NCBI GenBank assembly: GCA_037074705.1 | Contig: CM073591.1 | Coordinates: 129,649,032-129,713,031, forward strand | DNA length: 64,000 nucleotides | Direction of reading: 5' to 3' | Origin: Zhengitettix transpicula | Taxonomy: Eukaryota > Arthropoda > Insecta > Orthoptera > Tetrigidae | Part shown: positions 1 to 12,723 of the stretch, one piece after another | How positions within the stretch are numbered: position 1 is the stretch's first letter | Layout: each line of letters opens with the position of its first letter | Position numbers and translations under genes: made by a program | Notes under the pieces: model-generated | Told to the model about the DNA's origin: nothing | Database searches by the model: none | What the model saw: only the letters and a program-made list of their open reading frames with translations

Positions 1-1700
1 AGTTGATATTAAATCATTATTATTTAATATTAGAAGACAAAAAAAAATATCACATGAAATATCTCTTACTCGAATTTGCTGTGATTTTAGCTCATTATGG
101 TATTTAAATTGCCTCAGTTCTTTTAATTCGCTCGGTACGTGCCTCAGAAGTATATATCGGGATCATATAAAGAATGGTAGTATTAAATAAAGTTCTCAGT
201 ACTTGTTCTTTTTCTAAAATATGCTGTGTAGCCTATTGCTCCACTAACACTTCATAATATAAACTATCAACCATTGAGCTCTTAACCCTTTAGAACATGA
301 TTTTTGGTTTTTTTAAACTAATTTTTCAAGATGTATTTGTATGAATACAATACGGAAAAAATAACGAAAAAAATATCAAACGTGACCAGTCAATTTGGCT
401 CATGATGTTGCGCATATTCAAAATAAATATAAATTGTTCCGATTTATCCAAATTCACACTAATTGGATAATTATTTTTAATGCAATTATAGTACCCTGAG
501 AATGACGCTTAAATTTTCTTTCTTGAAAAAAAAAATAACAGAAAATAAATTTTCTGTAGTTGACCGGCGGGTAGAAAAATCATTACTTAAGGGGGTGGCT
601 CACAAAAAACTAGGACAGGCGTGTCCACGGATGCCAAAAATGTCACATGCCTTCAAGTATATGTTGATTCATATCTGCATCACAAATTAGCTCTCTACAC
701 TATGCACTAAAGGGTCAATAACTGACTACTGCTAACAAACTTTCCTCATTTTAAATAATAATTTCTCATCGTCGACTGATCACTACCCTTCCAGTGCTTA
801 CTGACTAATTGTTTTATTTCAACTGCCATTCACGAACAATTAATTATAGCTATCTACTAAAGACAAAATTACTGACATCCTGGTTTTTTGTCTCTCAATA
901 TTATTATTATTTTATTTTATCAACCGTCTTCATACTTTTAACCAACCTTTTCTTTTCAATACCCCGATGAATTTATAGAACTTCTCAAGATCTTCTGTGT
1001 TCATCCCTGTTATCACTTCTTACACCTATTACCTGGAGACAAAACGTCAAATTGAAAAACAGGGCTTTGCGAATAAAATATTTTAACAATGAACTAATGT
1101 TGATTCGCGAATAAAAATATAAAATTATATAAATATATAGCCAAATAACAGACAAAAATAAGCGGTAAATGAATACCACAGCACGTTTTTGCAATCGTTG
1201 TTTCTTTCGTCGGTGATTATAAAAACGCAAGAACCGAAGAACGGCACAGATGACCAGATGACGAACTCAGAACTGAATTAAATTTTGAGAGTAAGGCCAT
1301 CCAAATTGGGGACATTAAAGTTCTAAAGATCCGTTAACCTTGAGTAGCGTGAGACATGGTATGAGTATCTAAATATTGCCTCTTAGCCGGGGAAGGACGC
1401 TAATGAATTATGATCCAAAAAACCATGAATATGAGACTAATGCTTTTAAAAGATGTTTAATATCACGCGGAGACTAGATGAACAGACGACATGAATAACT
1501 CTCTCAAACCACCTGTCTCCCCGGTTCTCCTATATTGTGAACCTTCATATTTTACTCCTTATTTATCACCTCGGCTAACATTTCCAGAGCTTATGCCCTT
1601 CCAAAAATTTCACAAAACCAGACTTATCTTTTAGAATTATTATTGCTTCTACAATCAGCCCCTTACATAACATATCTTCCTATATCCATTACTTGTTTTC
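1..1700. other. AT-rich non-genic stretch
   Basis: No recognisable protein, RNA gene or mobile-element motif. Reading frames are short and of low complexity. Confidence 0.5.
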
Positions 1701-1967
1701 TACAGCTCCCAATGAAGAAAACCACAATTCCGAGAAAAATTCTTAACCAATGAAAATATTTATGGAGACTAGGTTGCTTCCAAAATGGGGAAAAAATAGG
1801 ATAAACAGAAGGAAGGTCAAAAACATAGTTAGTTACAGCTCCCAATGAAATAAAAACCCCAATTCCGAGAAAAATTCTTAACCAATGAAAATATATATGG
1901 AGACTAGGTTGCTTCCAAAATGGGGAAAAAATAGGATAAACAGAAGGAAGGTCAAAAGCATAGTTAA
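1701..1967. repeat. tandem duplication, about 133-135 bp x 2
   Basis: Two adjacent copies start at about 1701 and 1834 and are nearly identical apart from a small indel near the start of each unit. On the minus strand one reading frame runs through both copies from a stop near 2005 down to about 1663. It repeats a hydrophobic, aromatic-rich segment containing FDLPSVYPIFSPFWKQPSLH. I do not recognise the encoded peptide. The duplication keeping the frame open could be chance in a recent duplicate. Confidence 0.8.
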
Positions 1968-4900
1968 GAGGATCATAATTTAAAAAGATGATAAGGATTC
2001 TACATTATTGGAAATATTACAAAAGCCTACGACGTCTAATCTCTCATCGCTTTTGACGCCTGTTCGTTCACTTATTGAATATAATGACATTCAGCTGTAC
2101 CAAAATTACTCACTTTAAAACTGCCCACTGGATATACAGCAGCTATAAATTTTGAATTTAAGAAATTTAATTTGAGTTACTTTGCATTCAATTTGTTCTT
2201 TTCATTTACATGTAACTACATTTACATGAATATCGATCAAAGTAACAAACTGAATTCGTAATTCAATTATTAATAAATAATTGGCATGTCATAAAGAGAT
2301 ATTTCATTTTAATACCTTAAAACTCAGTGTAGAAAAAATACATATGATTTAAGAAACAGGTGTGGTTTTTTTAAAAAAAAAATAAGTGGAATAAAATAAA
2401 AAAGAGAGGAAACAAAGATCGAAGTTTTTTTTATCGATGAGCTTAGTCCTGAGAGTGGGACTTAATGGTCACCTTTCATGGCAAACCCACTCTCACTACG
2501 CTTGCTGACGGATATGGGAAATATCTGCTATACAAGTTGACTTTTGAGGGAAATAGAGGAAGGTGATTGCGTAAGAATGGTGAAAGTCGGTGCACCATAA
2601 AGATTATTCTCTAAACTCTCGCCGCTCATGACTGAGTGGACTGATAGCAGAAATTTTTCTGAAATCTGTTTTTATTATTTTCCTGCTTAATTGTTACTAC
2701 TTTCTCTTTTATACTCATTATCTATAAATAGCGCGTCTGTACTTAATTTTCCTCAAAAAATGTCACCCCTCTTTAAGTTTGTTAGAGCGTTTCGGTCACT
2801 GTAATGGAAATTCACAATACAACAATATTACATAAAATTATAAGTAATGACTTAATATTAACAGCGTCTATTAACATTCATGTCTACACGGAAAATTTTA
2901 ATAAGGAACAAGTAATTTTAAAAAATTGTGGCATTAATAATCGAATTTACTTTACCTTACTTACTGTAGTAAGAAAACGCCCACCAAGCACAATTAAAAT
3001 TGGGAAACATGTATGTTATTTTTTTTTAATAATTGCCTTAGATTACAGTCTAGAATTACTAATATTTATTAAACTTAAATGCTACAGTTTCTGCTTGTAG
3101 ATCTTTATCGAACACTATATCTATGTTGGTTGAGAGATAAATTTTCAGACAATCGAAAAGTCGATTTGTTTATTTTAGAATTTTTCAGGTATTAATTATG
3201 CATATTTAAAATACGAACAATGAAGGCAATTGAGTTTTATATTTGGGAAACTGTGGGAAAAGTGTATTTTTTTAAGTGTATTAGACAGCTTGTCCTTTCA
3301 TATTTAGTAAGAGTCAAAAACCACTGCGAATTAAAGGTGTATTGCTTGTTTCAATCACGAAGGAGCGCTTAATTTATAATAAATTCGTAATGCGGTATGG
3401 ATATATTTTTTTACAGGAGAATCTGCAATTAAGTTAGTTTCCATAAAATTTAAAAATATTTTCTCTATTACTTTAGAAACATTGGAAGTATCGAAATGCG
3501 TCTGGTATATTTGTGCGTTGAAAGTTTCGTCTACGCTTATTGCTGTATAATGTTGCTACTAAAATTCACAGTCAAATATTTCAAGTTGCTTATTATATTT
3601 ATATTTCCTTAATAGTAACTGGTTCTAGAAAAAGTGAGTTAGGTGTTGCTCAAGATATCGTAGTAATGGCATTCCGGTGACTTGTTATTCATTAGGCCTT
3701 GGCAAGGGGCGTGACTCAACCACGCTCCCACTTTTCCAGGAACCAAGTGGAGATTCTCTTTAGGCATGTTTCGCTTGGGATCGATCAAGATTCGTAGGCT
3801 TCTAGTAGGAATATATCATCAAAACCAATATGATGGGACTGTTAAAAATTTTAAAAAACGTTTAAAGGCATTATGGACAATTATTGATATGAATACAGAA
3901 AATATTTACAATGATATTTGGTTCTACTTGCCAGAGAAATTATCTCCAAGTTTAACTATGGACGTCGGTACCCCTCTAGGGCGCGTCAAGGATTAAGAAA
4001 CTTGGCAGTTACCTTTCGTGCATCTGTCGCATCGCTACATCCACAGATCTACCAACCTTGCAGTCGTCTCTGCTCGAGGAGTAACGTTGAAGAATGATCT
4101 TCACATCACACCTTGGCTTTACGCAAAGTTTCGATCTTATCCACCCTTTTGGTCGATCTTCAGGGAACATGAAATATCATTGTCCAGGCAATCACGTGTT
4201 CTATAAAGTTTTACATTTCTCGAGACGGATTCATAATTCTGGTAAAAACAGGTGTTCGTCTGCTACGTGCTTATACTCCAGGGATTACCTCCGGGACATC
4301 CTGGCGCCATGGCTGAGCGAGTTCTAACTTGTCAAGTTTTCAACTTTTGCATATCTCTAATAAAATTAAATGGAATAAAATATATTAATCAATTACTAAA
4401 CTATCGCGCTACATCAAATTAAACACAAAGTCTTTTTGAAATGATTTAATGAAGAGAATCTGTATAATATGCACCCACAAGATTTGATTAACTTATCGGA
4501 AGTAGGTTTACGGCAGTGATGTATAGAAATTATACGCGGGTATTCCATTGCCAAAGGATTGATGCATCGACGCTAATAAAGAACGTAGCTAAATAATTCC
4601 TCAAAGTAGTTTGTGTTGATTGGATAATTACTTTGTTTCCATCTGAGAGTGTTGAAATACCGAAGACATGCTCTTCACGAATATTTAAATCCTTCCGATA
4701 TTATAATGAGATTCTGTATTACTCAAACGGCTTTAACCATACCAATTATCTTATTGGCGCAACGGCAGCGTATGAGAGTATTCAGCAATTGGAATCTTCT
4801 GTCCATCATTTCAAATGTATATTCGATATTTTTCATTGCGCAGCGTAATCTACAGTTCTAAAGTTATTCCTTTTTTAGTAAGGTGGTTGGCATGTTACAA

Positions 4901-7020
4901 AACCCAAAAACCTTGAAAATCTCACCTGCAAAGTCTCTTGTATCGTTTTAAGTAAATGAGAGAAAATTCACGAAATATGGAACAATTTTAAATTAATTAT
5001 TAATAAGGCATCGACTGAAGTATAGACATTGATCATTAAAGAATTTAGGCCGAGAAAACTACACTAAAAACATAAATCTCCCAACAACTAATTATTAAAC
5101 AGTAATAAAATAAAAAATAAAGGTCTAACACATTTTTTAGACATATCCAAACAAGTAGAATCGGAAAATAATGAGGCGTAAGTAATATTTTTGGAAAAAA
5201 TCTTCTATATTATACTTATTGGAATATAATCTATAGTTATGTTTGTAGACAAAAGCTGATAAATGAATTAGTTTTAGCCTTAAAATAGATAGGAATTGTT
5301 TTAACTAACGACGAAGTAAGAGCGGAATTTTAAATAAATATTTATATAATCTTTAGTAGAAGCGGAAGACAGTATAAAGTCTGAGACAGCGTTGGACGCG
5401 GCAATGATTTTCGAAATAAAACTAAAGCGATTTGGAGAAGAAATACGGGGTGCAGATGACGCTCATAGCGATAGTATTTAAGTTATACAGTAAGTAATAG
5501 TTTCGTATTAATTAAAACTGTTAACGTTTCTGTTAACAATTCTATCACATGACTCGATTCCGCATTAGTTGTTACAATTTTCAAAGGTGGTGACCAAACC
5601 TACGTTTCAAATTGTAAACCGCTTAGCGTTAACTCAGAAATGTGGAAATTTGTCGAGAAAATAATACCCGATTCTTTCATAAAAGAATTGGCTAGAAAAG
5701 AATGGTTATTCACGGGGTATTGTTTAAAACAATGTTTCTCATCAAGTTTCATAATCAAGTTGTCACTATTCCAGGAATTGTCCGACGAAATGGTGGAAGA
5801 TATATTTAATGTAATAGATTTCCCTAAAATTAGTCTCAGTAAACATTTGGAAATAAAATGAAATAAAATGAAGATAAACAGCTTAAACCGACGTTTCATA
5901 AATTACGTCCGGAAACACAATTATATTACAATATAAGTGGGGAGGTATATACATGATAAACCTAGGAATTATTCTGAGTTCCAGTTTAGGAAGAAAAGAG
6001 CGAGTAAATTATACATATCGGAAAGCGTGGAAATCCCTCTATTTCCTTATGACTGGAGCGGTGATTACGTCGTGGAGGTGTGGCTCAGTGAAAGGGGCTA
6101 GTGTGTTTTCTGTTACATTGGCATGCAGTAAAAATCTGCCAAACAAATAATATATTTCTTGTAACATGCAAAAATTTTTTGGAATCCTTTTATCCTGAAA
6201 GAATTATTTATTATTATTATTTGTGATTTTCAAAGATGTTTGTTGATGTTGCTGAAGGTAAAAATGTCTGATAAATCTATATCAATTTATAAATAATTTG
6301 TTTTCAGTTAACTTATGAGAAATATTAGAAAGGGTAGCTTCGTAACAAGAGAAATTTCTTGTAAATTGTTGGTTCGTTACAGACACAAATTTTGGTGCAG
6401 CATGATGGAACTATCATTGGAAACACACCAAAGAAGAACTGAAAAACCTTGTCATGGATAAGAAAAGGTAGATAGATTCAAGTGGGAAACATTGGAAAAC
6501 AGAAGTCAGAAAGATAGGCTTTGCGTTCTATTTAATTCGAATAAGGAAGAAAGCGGTACTAACCTATGAAAATCGAGCTAACCATAAACGTAAAACCATA
6601 GATAGATCGCTATTCTGATCAATAAGCGATTTGGAACAGTTTAACCGCAGCACTGTTAGCAGAAATAAGGTTTAAATTGATTTTAGAAGTGAAATGGACA
6701 ATTTTATTTCTTTATTTTAGTTTTCTTTTCCTGAAATAAATATCATATTAAGTGAGAAGTGATTATTTTTTTAGTTAAGTAAAGTGTTTGATAAATGTGG
6801 TTTAAAATTTACAGAATATCTAAGACATTTCTAATATAATTATTTATTGTGTAGATATTGTTAATTGATGATAAAACCGTCACCAGGATTAATCCCTTTC
6901 CAAATTAATTATATTCATATATATATATATATATATGAATATAGTAGCATTTTAGTCAGAAAAAATTAATAATCAAATTTTAAACACGAATTTTGGTTCC
7001 TGACTTGTTCAGTTGCATGA
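1968..7020. other. non-genic stretch with unassigned short ORFs
   Basis: Several plus-strand frames of 60-98 codons occur (about 2804-3100, 3766-3996, 4018-4327, 4633-4861, 5953-6150), but none shows a domain I can name. A GC-richer patch at 3960-4330 could be a decayed element. A short (AT)n tract lies at about 6917-6938. Confidence 0.4.
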
Positions 7021-7022
7021 AT

Positions 7023-7126
7023 GTTACAATAATAAAAAATATTTAAGTTGACATTTTAATTTCTTCCGCAACGTGTGGGCAATCCGCACGTTTTTGTCAA
7101 CTTAAAAACAAAATTATTATCGTAAC
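7023..7126. repeat. inverted repeat (about 31-bp arms) with inner hairpin
   Basis: Arm 7023-7053 is complementary to 7095-7126 with a few mismatches; the AAGTTGACA / TGTCAACTT part is perfect. Inside the loop, 7070-7092 holds a second GC-richer hairpin (AACGTG... / ...GCACGTT). The outer arm ends only about 5 bases before the hammerhead-like motif at 7132. Confidence 0.75.
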
Positions 7127-7131
7127 GTCCA

Positions 7132-7172
7132 TACACCTGAAGAGGTCCCAATGAGGGACGAAACGTCGTGTT
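7132..7172 (+). ncRNA. hammerhead-ribozyme-like motif
   Basis: In order: ACAC (candidate stem I), CTGAAGA, one extra G, stem II GTCCC with loop AATGA and GGGAC, then GAAACGTC, then GTGT, which pairs with ACAC. Hammerhead cores require CUGANGA, a stem II, GAA and a short A-U-closed stem III ending in a UH cleavage site; here stem III would be the palindrome ACGT, as in dimer-type minimal ribozymes. The single extra base between CTGAAGA and stem II departs from the consensus, so catalytic activity is uncertain. It could instead be a hairpin from the tail of a Penelope-like or related element. Confidence 0.5.
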
Positions 7173-7174
7173 TA

Positions 7175-9298
7175 AGATTTGCATATTACATTTTTTGTGA
7201 CTAAAAGAATACTATTTTTATTATTTAATTTAATAAGATTGAGTTTGACATCTAAAAGCATAACTCACTCATCGCTGAACCTAGAAATGATTGGTTTTCG
7301 ATTAATAATTCTGGAAATCACTTTACGATATACCTGAGTTTCGTGATACTTCTTTACTGGGTAGATTTACCACAGTTTCTACATAAACTAACATTATAAA
7401 AATGTCAATAGTTGAATACTAACATCACTCACATGAGTATTATTTAGTTCATCCGGCAGTTTATTGCGTAAAGTGTCTAGTTTAACTACACATTTAATAT
7501 ATACAGGGCAAGAGGACATATCTAAATTTGTAGTTAGAAATATTTTAGAGATGTTACGAAGTTCAAGTTATGATCGTTGATATTGATAATGGCAACGGGA
7601 AGTAGTAACAGTATACTAACTGCAAAGAGGGGATATGTGATATGTCGTAATATGGGTGATGCTTATTTGTGCTTAGATGTAGAAGAAACGTGTAGAAAAT
7701 ATGAAATTATTTTTATTCACTAGAGGAAATGTATTTATTTATTTCTAATATCTATAAGTTTCAATATTTTTATTATTCTACGAATATTTAAATTAACAAC
7801 AATAATTATAAAATTCTGATATTATTGAAGATTTAACGCTACCTTGTAAATATGTACACAACTGCCATACTTTCACTCCCTATTTATTATGTACATTAAA
7901 AATAAATTAAATGTTATTTACAAATATGCTTAAATTATGTTTTAATTAATGTGTGGTTTTATAACTAACAACTCAGTAACGAAGTTAAATAATATTTTGA
8001 AGTATATGACAACTAACCCAAATTGTTATTACATCATTAAATTTATTTTTATTACTTATAATTATATTAAACGATTATTCATGTGGTATATAACTTCTTC
8101 TACTATTAACTAGGTGTAATGAAAGAATCCTCGATTCCAAATAACAATTTACTAAATAAAAAAATTTAATCAGATTTGATTTACTGAATTTACAACCTAC
8201 TATGTTCCTTTAACTTTATTCAGTTCAGAGTTTCTTTTATATTGCCTTTTAATCTTTACAACCAACAAACGGCATTCATTAAATGACAATTTAAATACTT
8301 TATTGTAATAAAATCAAAGAGAGTAAATCTATTAATGACATCTAACGCTAACTTTTCTTGATTTACTTTGTCGTTTGTAATTTAATGTACTTACGATTAC
8401 AATTGCAGTATTAGATTTCAATTTTGTTCATTCCATTGGGAAACGCATTTGTTCTGTTGACGTCATTAGAGAACCACTCCCATAGCACGCATACAACACG
8501 CTTGCACAAGCAATCGAATGTGGATCTGGGTCGGTGGCAGGTTCGCTTTCCAAGCAATTCATAACTTCACCCACGCCGCCACCAAACCTAACGCTAGAGC
8601 CCGCTATGGCACAGCATCTCAATCAGAACAGATTTCTTCTTTTAAGGAAAGAAAATCAAAAATTAATAATAAGAAATATAGCCAATTACAGACAAAATGA
8701 GTGCTATACTTAACAGTTTACAGATAAACGGATATATGATATAAATAATCTTCCAACAATTACATACCGCGTTTTAAGAAAACTTAATCAGGTAAAGAAG
8801 TATGCGATTATTTCCTAAGTCATTAATTTTGATTATTTGCGGGATACCAGGAAAACGCGTTATCTGAAAACTTAGTTACAATCCTACGGGTTCTCCGTTA
8901 CGAGCGATAAGCCAACACCAATTGATACCTGCATAGACTACATTTATGTAATCTCAATAAAGACAGTTATAAATCAGAAATTATTGAAACGGGGTTATCT
9001 GCCCATAGGGGTCAAATAATATATATCAGTAAGCTAATACAGTGTGAAATTGAGCAGCGTCCAAGTTTAAGACAGACGAAGATCAATCTAAGTAATAAAC
9101 GGTTTCTCATTCCGTGTTGAGGAATTCGCCATTTGTTAGGAATATTTTCACAAATTTTAAAATTTCTATTATGTAGCCGCAGGGAAACGTTGAGATTCCT
9201 AGGAGTATTAATAGGTTTAGAATATTCCCTACAGTCTTTGGGTAATAATTTTTCAGAGTATCTGGCTATAAGAGGGTAATCCCTTTAATAAATTAGGA
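7175..9298. other. AT-rich non-genic stretch
   Basis: No gene recognised. A GC-richer island at 8440-8640 has open frames on both strands but no domain I know. Around 8650-8700 there is a fragment (AAATATAGCCAATTACAGAC) that resembles sequence near 1125-1155 and 14840-14860, so dispersed repeat material is present. Confidence 0.4.
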
Positions 9299-9412
9299 AG
9301 AGAGTTAAAAAGGGTGATGCGGAATGGTAGATCAAGGCAGAAAAGGGTTAACTAGGGCCCCAGGGCAGTAGTTTAGGGATCTTACCCGGAATCGCCTAAA
9401 AGTGATGCCACC
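9299..9412 (-). mobile_element. fragment of the ~500-bp poly-A retroposon
   Basis: Similar to the middle of the retroposon family, including GGGTTAACTAGGGCCCC and CGCCTAAAAGTGATGC, but truncated at both ends and diverged. It lies just left of a longer copy in the same orientation. Confidence 0.65.
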
Positions 9413-9487
9413 ACCCTCTTTGGGAAAGATCAGCTACGAGAGATATGAAAACAACTCCACAACCTTCCTTGTCATCATTTATATCGT

Positions 9488-9842
9488 TTTTTAGAGTAAC
9501 ATGCTACATGAGGGTAATTCACGTGGTGAATAGTATAGGAAGAGGTTTTCAAAGGAGGGATGCGAAAGGGTAGAGCAAGGTAACATTGGGTTAATAGGGC
9601 CTCCAGGCCATTGTTTAAGGTTCCTATACGGCATTCGCCTAAAAGTAATGCAGGACAAACCCCAAAAAACCTGCATCAGGTAGGTCGGGCTCTTGGTAAT
9701 TCTCCCTCGCCTTTCCGATGGCGGGAGAGGGGTATGCTGTGGGCACGCAGCATTTCCTTCTCCGTGCCTCAACAAGATTTGGAGGCAACTGGCCGACTGT
9801 TTCAGTGGAAACAGCAAACAACCGTATGCCCAATGAGAAGAC
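9488..9842 (-). mobile_element. ~500-bp poly-A retroposon, 5'-truncated copy
   Basis: Begins with a T-run (the poly-A tail on the other strand) followed by the family 3' end (CTACATGAGGGTAAT). It then matches the family through the GCAGCATTTCCTTCTCCGTG block. The right edge abuts a DNA polymerase B fragment. Short similar flanks CATTTATA (about 9476) and CATTTGTA (about 9842) may be an eroded target-site duplication. Confidence 0.75.
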
Positions 9843-10730
9843 ATTTGTAGATTTAAACACTCAGTTACGGTCGAACGCTTCGAGCTATTTTCAGAAAACC
9901 TTTTTTAAATTGCTGACGAACGTTATCTATGGTCTTGTCAAAATGTACGAAAATGCAGAGATATTCGTATCGCTAAAATCTGGGGAGGAGATTACGGTGC
10001 ATGACTTATTGTAGATATGCAAAAACGTATCGATGAAAACTGTATTACTCTCGAATTGTTGAAAACATCTGTGGGTTGTGTGTTTTTAATGACAAACCAG
10101 TTTTTTTATTACATAACTGGATTTTCAAAATTAAATATAATTGATGGCAAGGTTAAAATAAACAAGAAATTAACGACTGTTGAAAATAATTATATTAAAT
10201 CGACCATTATATAAGACAAAATTAAGAAAGAAACACTAAAAATAAGTAAAATTTAAAGCCACGGGACGTTTCGACGCGGATTAGCGTGTTTTTCTACTTT
10301 TAAGTGTATTTTGTTCAATTTTGTTTGTTATTAAGGTCGTTTTAATATTATAAAAAAATAGTTTTACTATGTCAACGAGAGATTTGTCAATAACGTTAAA
10401 TTTCTGTGTTTGGATGGATCGAGACAGTTTCATATTCGGACTTTGATCCGTATTAGGTTATTCGTGAAAAAACTGCAGTGTTTGAAACGTCAAATTATGA
10501 AGTAAATCCGTATAGTATAAAAAGTTAAATAAAAAGGTGATTAGATTTTGAAAATATGAATGTTGCGGCATGACGGTGCTTGCGTTCGCTGGTCTTCGAC
10601 CTAAAATGCGTGTTTACATGACTGTAAATGTAAATGAGACAAGGAGAGTCAAAGCAAGAAATCGTGGCTTTAAAAATAAGTCTTGTATTTTTTAAAGTAA
10701 AATAGTTCGGCACGGACAGAGTCAGAAACA
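9843..10730 (+). pseudogene. Polinton/Maverick-like DNA polymerase B, broken
   Basis: Fragments of a protein-primed family B DNA polymerase of the Polinton/adintovirus type appear in order over several frames. The FVDLNTQLRSNASS and FFKLLTNVIYG block is at about 9847-9935 (motif B region). A TLELLKTSV block follows near 10050. A DRDSFIF block near 10420 corresponds to the YxDTDS catalytic motif, with the first catalytic position apparently preserved and the third changed. FETSNYEVNPY is near 10480, and an FAGLRPKM block is near 10590. Stops, frameshifts and a possible insertion at about 10140-10380 make it non-functional. Intact Polinton polymerases are over 1000 residues, so only the C-terminal part remains. 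The integrase that usually accompanies this polymerase lies downstream on the other strand. Confidence 0.7.
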
Positions 10731-11159
10731 TTTTCTATATTATTTATTAATATTTTTATATATATTATTTATTTATACTTCGAACAATTTTTTGTGAGGA
10801 TGATGCAAAATCTTGGAGTCAAAAAGACAATGATATTTGAAAAATATGTAAACAATTTGATATGAATCGATTTTTTTATTTACATTCAATATACTATGTA
10901 TATAAGAAATGTGACGAATTTTCACCTAGAGTTTATCACCACGTTTCTTCAGCACGTGTTCCGCCACGTAAGTATTCGAGTATTTGGTATAAAAGGCTCG
11001 AGACGGTTGAATTGTCCATAAATCTATTCTCCACACAGATCACTCAGAGAATATGTAGGCATAACTGGATTCGTCAGATGCACTTGTCGACCACGAAGAC
11101 TTCGGTGCTGCAGTTATAAGTTTTAAAAAAATATGTTTCATGGTGTGACAACCGTACAA

Positions 11160-11742
11160 TGTCTTCAGTTTTTAGAGAGTTTTGTATTCAATCCCAATTT
11201 CGTATTGACTGCACCTTGACGAGAGCGTAATGCAGTTGTTCAATGTTTTCGATTGTAGGCATGTAAGTGAGTTTGAAACGTATCCAGCCAGTGGTAAGAT
11301 CCGCGAGCGCTAAAATCTTTCAACATTTCGTGTTTTAAGATACGATTAAAGCGCTCTCTATCACCGCGGTTTTCATGTCTCTGTACATGGAGTAAAAATG
11401 AATTTTTTTCTTTTCTCATAAATCTTGGAACGTCTTGTTATAAAATTCTTTACCTGCAGACGTTTAGGTTTCCTACCGAATTTATTCATTATCGACGTAG
11501 AAGTTTCAGACAATGAATTTCCTTTCTTATCTCGTACGTGTTATGCCCAAACAAATTTGCTGTATATGTCGATTACCGTAAACAGATATTTGTAATTATT
11601 ATTCTCTTTGGCGTAGGTTTTCATATCAACTATGTCACGCCCCATCCCTGTGAAGTTCTGTCGTTCTTCGTCTCGGAAACCTCTTCGGTCTGTTACTCCG
11701 CGGCGGAGAATTTACAGTCGCCGCTCAAATAAATCGAGAGAC
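11160..11742 (-). pseudogene. Polinton/Maverick-like retroviral-type integrase, broken
   Basis: The minus strand encodes fragments of the DDE integrase core found in Polintons. DIVDMKTYAKENNNYKYL and TVIDIYSKFVWA contain the first catalytic Asp. GRKPKRLQ is followed by GKEFYNKTFQDL, but the short stretch that normally carries the second Asp is missing. ERFNRILKHEML carries the catalytic Glu. Several frameshifts and stops are present. With the polymerase B fragments about 0.5 kb away, this marks a decayed Polinton; intact ones are 15-20 kb, and I see no capsid, ATPase or protease fragments here. An endogenised adintovirus-like element is an equivalent reading. Confidence 0.72.
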
Positions 11743-11753
11743 TTATTAAAGAC

Positions 11754-12722
11754 CGAAACACTGCTATCACGTCACGTACTGTCACGTGACGTGCCGGTCA
11801 GAAAGTAGAAGCATTACTACGGCCTCAATCACACACTGCTGTCACGTCGCGTGGTTCACGGCCAACATCTTCTTAGAGTAAGGAAACCGTCTGCTTTGAC
11901 AAGTGACAGCAGTGCGTATATCAGAGCAATCTTTCTTCAATATGGAATGTGCTAATTCAACAAGTTCTACTGAATGGGAAGAAGAACTAGCAACTGTGTG
12001 ATCCTTTATTTCTCTCAACGATGAAAAAATAACACTCCTAGTATGGGTGCATTAAAGTAACAAGTAAAGAGAACAGTTGGACGAATTTAAGTTCCTTTGT
12101 GCCGCAATTACGAAAATATTGAAAACTATTTCGTATGTATTTCCGAATGAGCGAGGAAGAATTTGATTTCTTACACGATCTTATTAGGGACGACATATAT
12201 AAACACAACACACAACTCCGCAAATCTGTCACTACTGAAAAACGATTAAAGTGTATTTTCGTAAATTATAGATGATTTTTTGAAACCTGATAGTGCGTTA
12301 AAAAGGGAATTCGATTCTCTACAACTTTTCTTCTCTATGAAATTAGTGTACGAGCGACCATTTTGGAGATATCAAGAGTAATAACTTCATAGTGGTTAGG
12401 TTTTAATGTATTATTAACAATAAATAATAAAAATACTTAACATAAAATAATTCTTTGTTCTGTTGGGATAAGTGACTACTGATTCTCAAGCGCCTTTGAG
12501 CAACGTTGAAAACAGAATACAGATTGGAAAACGTGACATAGCGCGACATCATAAATGTATGCGAGCGCAGATCACAGATACGTGACTTCGCAGTGACGTG
12601 ACGTACCGTGATAAGAGTGTGTTTCTGGACGATAAGACAGCATTGGCAGTTAGTATTGCAAACTTTTGGGACTTAACTTTAAATCACGTCATAGTAAGTA
12701 ATGTGATAGCAGTGTTCCTCCA
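11754..12722 (+). mobile_element. PIF/Harbinger-like element with imperfect TIRs
   Basis: The left end (about 11754-11791, with GAAACACTGCTATCACGTCA) is an imperfect inverted match of about 38 bp to the right end (12681-12718). A second TIR-like block sits at 12582-12628. Between them, at about 11942-12290, the plus strand encodes a Harbinger transposase N-terminal region with FRMSEEEFDFLHDLI and TQLRKSVTTEKRL, corresponding to the family's FRMS...F..L block. Possible TTA target duplications lie at the edges, but exact ends are uncertain. The catalytic DDE region is absent, so this is a deleted derivative. Confidence 0.7.
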
Positions 12723-12723
12723 G

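Noticed and set aside
2440..2660. A possible structured RNA (CTGAGAGTGGGAC... near TCACTACGC)
   Set aside because: It matches none of the spliceosomal, 5S, 7SL or tRNA landmarks that I checked by eye.
9491..9860. Open frames of up to 117 codons, and the same frames near 37000, 54900, 56400 and 61400
   Set aside because: They recur with each retroposon copy in both orientations and reflect the GC-rich repeat, not a protein.
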